NCBI GenBank assembly: GCA_003447535.1
Contig: DLYY01000176.1
Location: forward strand, 1 to 10,315
Source: Bacteroidota bacterium
Lineage (GTDB): Bacteria; Bacteroidota; Bacteroidia; Chitinophagales; UBA8649
Direction of reading: 5' to 3'
DNA length: 10,315 nt
The notes beneath the pieces were generated by a model that was not told where the DNA came from, did no database searches, and was given only the letters and a program-made list of their open reading frames with translations. Both the position numbers and the translations under genes were made by a program. The stretch's first letter is position 1. Each line of letters begins with the position of its first letter. Shown here one piece after another: positions 5,298 to 10,315 of this stretch.

Positions 5298-7184
5298 TTA
5301 AAATAATCCTAGCTGGGTTTCAACTTTTCTTCCGTAACCTAAGTCTTTTAATATTCCAAAACATCGTTCGTGATACCACTCATAATTTATGTCACTTGGA
5401 AAATTTCCAAAATTCATTACTGGGCATCCTCCGTCGCTGTTTGGAACTTTGTTTCCGTTTTTCCAATATTCAATTATTCCAAACTCACCTTCTTTGATGT
5501 ACCAACGAACAACTTTACCAAGGTACTCTCCATTTTTCATAGCACCTCCGTTAACCTTACGAACCGCAACAAATTTGCGAATATCCTGGCAAGTCCGTAT
5601 TGTCTTTTCTATCGAAGTGCCATCACGCAAAAACAACATTACCGCTTCGTTGCAGATCGTAAATTCTGGATTTTTCATTAACGATTCACGATCTTTGTTT
5701 TTCATTGAAAGATCGCAAACGTAACTGCCCTTGGCTTTAAAATCGCCTTGATCGCCAATGGCAATGTAGTTGTTTACATCTCGCGAATAGATAGCTTTGT
5801 AAACGGTTTCCTCGGTAGTAAATTGCGTGACCTTTTCCCAGCGGCTAACTTCTTCTTGTAAATCGCACTGTCTGTGAATCGGACATTTAACAACGATCCC
5901 GTCAGTATTCGCTGAAACAACGGAGATGCCCCTATTTTCGATCATTTCAATTAAAAGCAGCAAAGATAGCTGACCAGTTAAAGTGACCTGTAAAAGCAAC
6001 TGGGGAGCATACAAGCATGAGTATTCGCTACCTAACTTGCCAAATGCTCCATTGATAGTAATTTTCAAGCTATCGGCAGTGCTTTTGGCGATTTTTCCTG
6101 GCGTTGCTTTCGCCTTTAGTCTTTTGTCTACGATTGATTGATAAACGTCCAGAAACTCTTTGCCGATGTGATCAGGGTACAACCTTTGATTCAAAATAAT
6201 CTGTGGGTAATAAGATGCCACATCTCGGTCAATCAGAATGTATTCATCATTGGAAACAAAACACTGCTTCTTCTCTGTTGAATGCAAACCTCCAATGCCC
6301 ATGTTGTAAACCGAGCTTCCGATCTGAATTTTAGCTTTTCGGATTGCGTCAGGCATTTTTGGTCTTCCACCTTCGTCGAGATCAAATTTAGCATTCTTTA
6401 CAAGTTTAACAATTGATTTAAGAGATTCCGTTTTTGGCTTAATGTAATCAGGAACTTTGTATTTTAGGATTGCAGTCCGATCTTTTTTAGGTCGTGAAAT
6501 CCTTTTACATTTCCGACTTTCTATTTCATTTTTTAGTACTGATTCCGCAATCTGAGCATCTGATTTCGAGCGCAAGTCAAGTTCATAATCTAAACCCATT
6601 TGCTCTCGCAACTTAATTGATTGCTCAAGACGAGAATAAAGGTAAGCAGTTACCTCTAAATCATTTTTACAATAACTCCTAATCTCTGCTGCCTGATCCT
6701 CGGTCAAATCTGAATTGGGATCAAAAGGTAAATCTTGAAGTTTTTCCAAGTGCATTCTTCCGGCGTAATGCTTCAATCCGATCATGACACCAGGAGCAAC
6801 CTCTTGGATGTCAATGTGATTGCAAAATCCAATTCTAAATTTCCATTTCTTCTCAACCTTGCTGATGTGAAAATCTTCAACAATTAATTCATCGCTAAGA
6901 GTTTTTAACTCATTGGCATACAATCCTGCGCGAGCAGCAAAAAGCATCGGGATGTCATAGTTACGACTGTTAAAACCAACGATTAAAAAGTTGTTTAGAA
7001 TCCAGTCTAAATCTGCAAGATTAATTTCCGAACCAGGACTTCGTTCAAAAGAAATGGTTTTTCCAGTTTCATAGCACATAAAAGACGCAAGAAAAAAATT
7101 AGAATAACACTCAATGTCAAACATGAATGTTCGTTTCTTCTCAAACAATTCCTCATGACTCAAAGTGTTATTTCTGTTTTCCAT
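5298..7184 (-). CDS. Family B DNA polymerase with 3'-5' exonuclease
   Basis: This is the phage replicative polymerase, 628 residues from the ATG at 7184. That ATG is chosen over the TTG at 7187 because AAGGAG ends five bases before it. The exonuclease domain has Exo I FDIE (22-25), Exo II GFNSRNYDIP (70-79) and Exo III YCKNDLEV (171-178). The polymerase domain has motif A DVASYYPQII (321-330), motif B KITINGAFGKLG (374-385) and motif C SANTDGIVV (424-432). A KAKG element follows in the region of the KxY motif. Motif C reads NTD rather than the usual DTD; the second Asp (428), the main metal ligand in the family, is kept, so activity is expected. The protein is short for the family and no terminal-protein signature insert was recognised. 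Its start overlaps the end of the small membrane protein gene by 17 bases. Confidence 0.93.
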   Translation of the reverse strand: MENRNNTLSHEELFEKKRTFMFDIECYSNFFLASFMCYETGKTISFERSPGSEINLADLDWILNNFLIVGFNSRNYDIPMLFAARAGLYANELKTLSDELIVEDFHISKVEKKWKFRIGFCNHIDIQEVAPGVMIGLKHYAGRMHLEKLQDLPFDPNSDLTEDQAAEIRSYCKNDLEVTAYLYSRLEQSIKLREQMGLDYELDLRSKSDAQIAESVLKNEIESRKCKRISRPKKDRTAILKYKVPDYIKPKTESLKSIVKLVKNAKFDLDEGGRPKMPDAIRKAKIQIGSSVYNMGIGGLHSTEKKQCFVSNDEYILIDRDVASYYPQIILNQRLYPDHIGKEFLDVYQSIVDKRLKAKATPGKIAKSTADSLKITINGAFGKLGSEYSCLYAPQLLLQVTLTGQLSLLLLIEMIENRGISVVSANTDGIVVKCPIHRQCDLQEEVSRWEKVTQFTTEETVYKAIYSRDVNNYIAIGDQGDFKAKGSYVCDLSMKNKDRESLMKNPEFTICNEAVMLFLRDGTSIEKTIRTCQDIRKFVAVRKVNGGAMKNGEYLGKVVRWYIKEGEFGIIEYWKNGNKVPNSDGGCPVMNFGNFPSDINYEWYHERCFGILKDLGYGRKVETQLGLF

Positions 7185-7389
7185 CAAGTCTCCTTACCTC
7201 AGTTAAATGGCAGCAATCGCATTCACGATATTGAATCATTTTTCCCCAATCTTTTTCCCAGAAACCCCAGTCGTGACCATCAGAACCGGAATCCGAATAG
7301 CGACAGCGTGTCTTTTGAAAATTTACAAAATGAATCGCAAATGAAATAAGCAAAACGACTAAAACTGAAACAACAATGTAATACAACAT
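7168..7389 (-). CDS. Small single-pass membrane protein with Cys/His-rich cytoplasmic tail
   Basis: The product is 73 residues from the ATG at 7389. GGGAGGG four bases upstream supports it, and the ATG overlaps the previous stop as TGATG; a TTG at 7392 is the alternative. Residues 2-22 (MLYYIVVSVLVVLLISFAIHF) are a strong transmembrane segment. The remainder has Cys 29, HDWGFWEKDW (39-48) and QYRECDCCHLTEVRR (53-67). The spaced C...HDW..W...R.C..C pattern recalls short phage zinc-finger-like proteins (DUF1660-like, from memory), here fused behind a membrane anchor. The orientation is probably N-out, C-in, from the basic residues (QKTRCR) after the helix. It sits between the helicase and polymerase genes, but no function is known. 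Anchoring of replication proteins or a host-takeover role are guesses. Confidence 0.72.
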   Translation of the reverse strand: MLYYIVVSVLVVLLISFAIHFVNFQKTRCRYSDSGSDGHDWGFWEKDWGKMIQYRECDCCHLTEVRRLDGKQK

Positions 7390-7580
7390 CAATCCCTCCC
7401 TTCGGCGTGAACCTTAGAACTTGTAATAGCACAGGCGTGATCTGGTGGAATGCCCATACCGACTAAATGATTATAAAAATTACCTACGTTTTCAGCGTAC
7501 TCCTTTAGCTCCGCTTCCATTTGGCATTTGTGATGTAGCCATTTTTCGTTTTCCCGTTTACGTTTTTCTTCGTCACTCAA
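7389..7580 (-). CDS. Small charged protein, unknown function
   Basis: The product is 63 residues. It uses a TTG start at 7580 that overlaps the helicase stop (TTTTGAGTG), with GGAG eight bases upstream; I see no in-frame ATG that would give a sensible alternative. The N-terminal half is a charged helix (SDEEKRKRENEKWLHHKCQ) that may form a coiled coil, and the second half is mixed (NFYNHLVGMGIPPDHACAI). The gene is tightly nested between the helicase and the membrane protein gene, whose ATG shares a base with its TGA. I do not recognise a family. The operon position and overlaps on both sides make it likely to be real. Confidence 0.6.
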   Translation of the reverse strand: MSDEEKRKRENEKWLHHKCQMEAELKEYAENVGNFYNHLVGMGIPPDHACAITSSKVHAEGRD

Positions 7581-9229
7581 AACATATACTCCATTATTTC
7601 GGGGTAGCCTTTACTCGGAATTTTAACCTTTATCTTTGATGCTCTACGGCATTGATCAAACATCTCCGCTGCTTTATCAACAGAGTCCGGTATGTCATCG
7701 CCATGATGCTGTCTCCACCATTCATGAGCTTTGTGACGAGCTAAACCTTTGTGTTCAAAACAAAGCCACACAGGGAAACCTCGCATCTCTGGGGTGAAGT
7801 AAGTGACCTTGAGAGAAGGTATGGCCTTCTTGCGATGAATTTGGTGCGTTACATGTTCGACAGGAAACAAGTGCATGTCCGGTTCATCACGCTTAATGAC
7901 AATTTCTTCGCTGGCTTTTGGTTTGATCTTAACTCGAAATACAAATTCATATCCACAAATATCGCAAAACCTCGCAGTGGTATGATTGTAACCATCGCAC
8001 TCTGGGCAAAGTTTTACCGGAACTTCGCCAGTGCCTTTGCCTTTCTTCTTCGGAACTCTCGGATCGTTAATTGGTCCAAGCCTGGCAGTATTACCAGCAA
8101 AGTCTAGGATCAGGCAATTCTCTTTCCCACCAGCAATCATCGCCTGTTTACGTTCGTCTTTGTCTCTCAGTCGATCAAATGACCAGTCGGGGTGATAATA
8201 CGGGCGAGTACCTCTGCCATACTTCTGGATATGCAATACGACAGATGTCGTTGGTCGCAAATCGACAATGCAATCAACCTGTGGGTGATCAAATCCAGTT
8301 GTCAAAATTCCGTAGCTGACAACTGCCCGAAAAGTACCGCTTTGAAACAATGCCAATCGCCTGTCTCTTTCGTCGTCGTCCATCTTTGAGTGAACCACCG
8401 TCGATGGAACTCCCATTTCGTTTAGCATCGTATTGATATGCTCACAGTTATCGACACCTGCGCCAAAAACCATCCACGATTTGCGATCCTTTGCAACGTC
8501 ACAAGCCTCTGTCAGTGACTCTCTAATAACCGAATCTTTATCTACAGCAAGTTGTAGGTCTTTTTGATTAAAGTCGTTTGCAAGTTGCCTTACGTCTGTC
8601 ACATCGATGATGTTTTGAGTCATCGGAGTAATCAAGTTAGATAAGTAATAATCGTCGATAAAAGAAACAAACTGTTCCATTGATGTTTTGTCGTAACAGA
8701 CATCTGTGAACATTGAATCTTCTCCGTCTGTCAACATCCCTTGCCCCATGCGGAACAAAGTTGCCGACAACCCAATGACTTTCATATTGGGATTAATTTG
8801 CCTTAAACCCACAATTAACTTTTGGTACATCGTGTTGTCATTAGGTGCAAGCAAATGAGCTTCGTCGATAAACATCAGATCGACGTGACCTAGTTGCTGA
8901 TACTTTTTATAGACTGATGCAACACCAGCGTAAACAATTGGTGCGTAAGGTTCCCAGCGATTCAAGCCTGACGAACAAATCCCAATTGGAGCAGTAGGCC
9001 AAATCCTTTTTAACGCTCGCTCATTTTGAGAGATTAACTCTTTGACATGAGTGCAAAGAAGGAACTTGCTGTTTGGAAATTGACCAAAAGCCTGACTCAT
9101 AAACATCGGAGGGATGACACTCTTACCAGTACCTGTGGGCAATCCAATTAGCGGGTTACCTGTGTGCTGATTAAAGTATTCAAATAAAGAAACAACTGCT
9201 TCTGATTGATATGGTCGTGGAATAAACAT
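7577..9229 (-). CDS. SF2 DEAH-type helicase with zinc ribbon
   Basis: This 550-residue ATP-dependent helicase or translocase starts at the ATG at 9229, which overlaps the nuclease stop (TAATG). Motifs run in order: Q-like RPYQ (5-8), Walker A LPTGTGKS (30-37), DEAH (122-125), SAT (155-157), motif V TTGFDHP (310-316) and motif VI QKYGRGTRP (335-343) with the arginine fingers. The order and types fit superfamily 2, near the RecQ/UvrB/type III restriction-like branch that phages use in replication and recombination. A four-Cys zinc ribbon follows at 408, 411, 422 and 425 (CPEC ... CDIC). The C-terminal region holds GFPVWLCFEHKGLARHKAHE (about 484-503), a block I associate with phage helicases of this type. 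It probably works with the neighbouring nuclease and polymerase. The helicase call is firm; the exact substrate is not visible. Confidence 0.92.
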   Translation of the reverse strand: MFIPRPYQSEAVVSLFEYFNQHTGNPLIGLPTGTGKSVIPPMFMSQAFGQFPNSKFLLCTHVKELISQNERALKRIWPTAPIGICSSGLNRWEPYAPIVYAGVASVYKKYQQLGHVDLMFIDEAHLLAPNDNTMYQKLIVGLRQINPNMKVIGLSATLFRMGQGMLTDGEDSMFTDVCYDKTSMEQFVSFIDDYYLSNLITPMTQNIIDVTDVRQLANDFNQKDLQLAVDKDSVIRESLTEACDVAKDRKSWMVFGAGVDNCEHINTMLNEMGVPSTVVHSKMDDDERDRRLALFQSGTFRAVVSYGILTTGFDHPQVDCIVDLRPTTSVVLHIQKYGRGTRPYYHPDWSFDRLRDKDERKQAMIAGGKENCLILDFAGNTARLGPINDPRVPKKKGKGTGEVPVKLCPECDGYNHTTARFCDICGYEFVFRVKIKPKASEEIVIKRDEPDMHLFPVEHVTHQIHRKKAIPSLKVTYFTPEMRGFPVWLCFEHKGLARHKAHEWWRQHHGDDIPDSVDKAAEMFDQCRRASKIKVKIPSKGYPEIMEYMF

Positions 9230-10104
9230 TAAATACCCTCATGTAGTTCGCAACCTAATTTTACCACATCTTTGGGAATTACCTGGTCAGCTAATTTGCA
9301 TTTCCACTGACTGTTTTCAACAGCTTTTGAATGCTTGCAAGAACGGCAATTTACGTCTACTGGTTCGTCGTAATGGCAGACATCTTTAAAGTTACACCAC
9401 TTGCAAACAAAATGACTTGCAGACATTGCAATTTTTGCAGGAGCTTCGTCAGCTTCAATAATTGCTTCCGCTTTCATTTCCATTGTTTCGGCAAGATTCC
9501 AATCCAAAACTAGAAACTCAATGTAAATTTCATCGGTGTTTTTGTTGACGCAAAGATAGAGTCCATGATGAATGCCTTTATCCTTGCCGTAAACGCACAT
9601 CTGCGCCCAATGTAGAGGTTTATCAGCTTTGACCCCTGCTTTCTTTAATCGTCGAAACTGAGTCTCTCCAGCAGTCTTAAACTCATACAAAACTTGATCG
9701 TCAAAATTAAAAATCTCTGGTAGGTAACCAACTGCATCGAGCGATCCACCAAAATGACCATTGCATTTAAGTGTAATCCTGTGCTGATCTTGTCCTTCTG
9801 GAACTGGCAAAAAACGATGCCCTGACTTTTCCAAAAGTTTAATTATCGCAGGTTCTTCCCTGTGACCTCGATTAAACAATCTAAGAACCTGCCCTTGAGT
9901 TCGCGTGGCAGAATCAAACTTTGCTGGCTTTACCCAACGAAACAAATACCACAATTTTCTGCTGCAAGAATCTCCGATCAAACTCGCACCCAGATGATCT
10001 CGATGACCGTCCTCAAACATCTCAATTGAAGCGTCCTCGATTTGTGCATCAATTGTATCAACAAGTAAATCGACATCGTTTTTGTTGTCAGGATTAAACT
10101 TCAT
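9229..10104 (-). CDS. PD-(D/E)XK nuclease, Cas4/RecB-like, iron-sulfur type
   Basis: The 291-residue protein is a probable exonuclease acting on DNA ends in recombination or replication. The nuclease core shows RGHREEP (79-85), GGSLDAVG with Asp 123, YEFKTAG with Glu 141 and Lys 143, and QMCVYG with Gln 168. Cys 47 (GDSCSRKLWY) together with 234, 237 and 243 (CKWCNFKDVC, spacing C-x2-C-x5-C) matches the four-Cys 4Fe-4S set of Cas4 and AddB-type nucleases. A second cysteine set follows at 253, 256, 269 and 285 (CRSCKHSK ... WKCKLADQ ... GCELHE), probably a zinc site. The ATG at 10104 has GGAGA about six bases upstream. Despite the Cas4 likeness there is no CRISPR array or other cas gene here. 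It is the first gene after the terminator and leads into the helicase with a one-base overlap. Confidence 0.9.
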   Translation of the reverse strand: MKFNPDNKNDVDLLVDTIDAQIEDASIEMFEDGHRDHLGASLIGDSCSRKLWYLFRWVKPAKFDSATRTQGQVLRLFNRGHREEPAIIKLLEKSGHRFLPVPEGQDQHRITLKCNGHFGGSLDAVGYLPEIFNFDDQVLYEFKTAGETQFRRLKKAGVKADKPLHWAQMCVYGKDKGIHHGLYLCVNKNTDEIYIEFLVLDWNLAETMEMKAEAIIEADEAPAKIAMSASHFVCKWCNFKDVCHYDEPVDVNCRSCKHSKAVENSQWKCKLADQVIPKDVVKLGCELHEGI

Positions 10105-10110
10105 TATTGT

Positions 10111-10115
10111 TCTCC
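10111..10115 (-). promoter_or_regulatory. Shine-Dalgarno of the nuclease gene, abutting the terminator T-run
   Basis: On the minus strand, GGAGA lies six bases before the ATG at 10104. It begins immediately after the eight-T run of the upstream terminator, so there is no room for a separate leader between the terminator and the ribosome binding site. Confidence 0.8.
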
Positions 10116-10149
10116 AAAAAAAAGCTAGGTAGATTTTACCCTACCTAGC
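10116..10149 (-). terminator. Strong rho-independent terminator before the replication operon
   Basis: Read on the minus strand, GCTAGGTAG (10149-10141) pairs perfectly with CTACCTAGC (10132-10124) around an eight-base loop, followed by eight T residues (10123-10116). A nine-pair stem plus T-run is a textbook intrinsic terminator. It lies after the stop of the partial gene at 10171 and directly before the nuclease start, so it should end or attenuate transcription from the right. On the plus strand no T-run follows the stem, so termination in that direction is less likely. Confidence 0.88.
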
Positions 10150-10162
10150 AATACAGTTTAAA
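10133..10162 (-). promoter_or_regulatory. Weak candidate promoter overlapping the terminator
   Basis: On the minus strand TTTAAA (10162-10157) and TAAAAT (10138-10133) are separated by 18 bases and roughly match sigma-70 boxes (4 of 6 and 5 of 6). A transcript starting about seven bases downstream would begin in the second arm of the terminator and so would lack the hairpin while keeping the ribosome binding site. Such matches are common by chance in AT-rich DNA, so this is only a suggestion. Confidence 0.2.
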
Positions 10163-10170
10163 TTAAAAAA

Positions 10171-10315
10171 TTACTGAGGTGGTCTTGCCCAACCAGGAGT
10201 AACAGAACCGGCATTTTTATCACCACCACTGTTTGACTCAATGGAGTTTTGGATTCCTGCCATAGTTGACGGGGCAGGTGCAGATGCGACCGGAGCAGGT
10301 GCAGGAGCAGGTGCA
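10171..10315 (-). CDS. C-terminal end of an unknown protein with Ala-Pro-rich tail (partial)
   Basis: A minus-strand frame open from the window edge encodes 47 residues to a TAA at 10171. It begins APAPAPAPVASAPAPST, continues with AGIQNSIESNSGGDKNAG and ends in SVTPGWARPPQ. The Ala-Pro run looks like a flexible linker and the end like a disordered tail. Its start lies outside the window. Position just upstream of a replication module and the low-complexity C-terminus would fit a single-stranded-DNA-binding or recombination accessory protein, but that is a guess; the acidic tip of typical SSB proteins is absent. Confidence 0.6.
   Translation of the reverse strand, partial: APAPAPAPVASAPAPSTMAGIQNSIESNSGGDKNAGSVTPGWARPPQ
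10292..10315. repeat. 12-bp tandem repeat encoding Ala-Pro
   Basis: GGAGCAGGTGCA occurs twice in tandem (10292-10303 and 10304-10315), with a one-mismatch copy at 10271-10282. On the minus strand it encodes Ala-Pro dipeptides of the partial gene. It may continue beyond the window. Confidence 0.75.

Noticed and set aside
5389..5724. 111-codon plus-strand open frame opposite the polymerase 3' region
   Set aside because: It looks like a shadow of the polymerase gene; it overlaps another antisense frame and shows no recognisable motif.
7751..8107. 118-codon plus-strand open frame opposite the helicase
   Set aside because: It is a shadow of the zinc ribbon and C-terminal part of the helicase, with no independent support.
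9229..10104. CRISPR-Cas locus suggested by the Cas4-like protein
   Set aside because: No repeat-spacer array and no other cas gene is present; Cas4-like nucleases are common in phage replication modules.

Overview
The window looks like part of a tailed double-stranded DNA bacteriophage genome, or a prophage, of moderate to low GC. The left end carries a lambda-J-like central tail fibre/tip protein. The rest is one compact run of phage replication and DNA-metabolism genes on the opposite strand, packed with the overlapping start and stop codons typical of phage operons. The J-like protein suggests a siphovirus-type tail and a Gram-negative host. No integrase, tRNA, IS element or CRISPR array was seen, and the host cannot be named from this sequence.

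Layout, left to right. Positions 1-2073 (+) are the 3' part of the J-like tail gene, which enters from outside the window and ends in a galactose-binding-like domain. It converges on, and overlaps by 26 bases, a minus-strand operon that is read from right to left. In reading order the operon holds: a Cas4/RecB-like PD-(D/E)XK nuclease with an iron-sulfur-type cysteine set (9229-10104); an SF2 DEAH helicase with a zinc ribbon (7577-9229); a 63-residue charged protein (7389-7580); a small membrane protein with a Cys/His-rich tail (7168-7389); a family B DNA polymerase with exonuclease (5298-7184); a helix-turn-helix protein (4923-5297); a C5-cytosine DNA methyltransferase (4016-4930); two adjacent PAPS-reductase-like proteins (3113-4015 and 2251-3111); and a 63-residue protein (2048-2239). 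At the far right (10171-10315) is the C-terminal end of another minus-strand gene with an Ala-Pro-rich tail. It is separated from the nuclease by a strong intrinsic terminator whose T-run touches the nuclease ribosome binding site.

The nuclease, helicase and polymerase form a replication/recombination module. The HTH protein, methyltransferase and two PAPS-reductase-like enzymes look like a nucleic-acid modification module, perhaps for evading host restriction; that role is inferred.

The most unusual observation is a second long reading frame (4069-4920, 283 codons) on the same strand, nested in the methyltransferase gene in the +1 frame. It is uninterrupted, starts two bases after the stop of the HTH gene, and carries its own patterned motifs (repeated W/L-x-TP segments and a Trp-rich block near the C-terminus). 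It covers exactly the part of the methyltransferase where a target-recognition domain is expected but where that protein is a low-complexity Ser/Asn/Gly/Lys stretch. This suggests a dual-coding gene pair.
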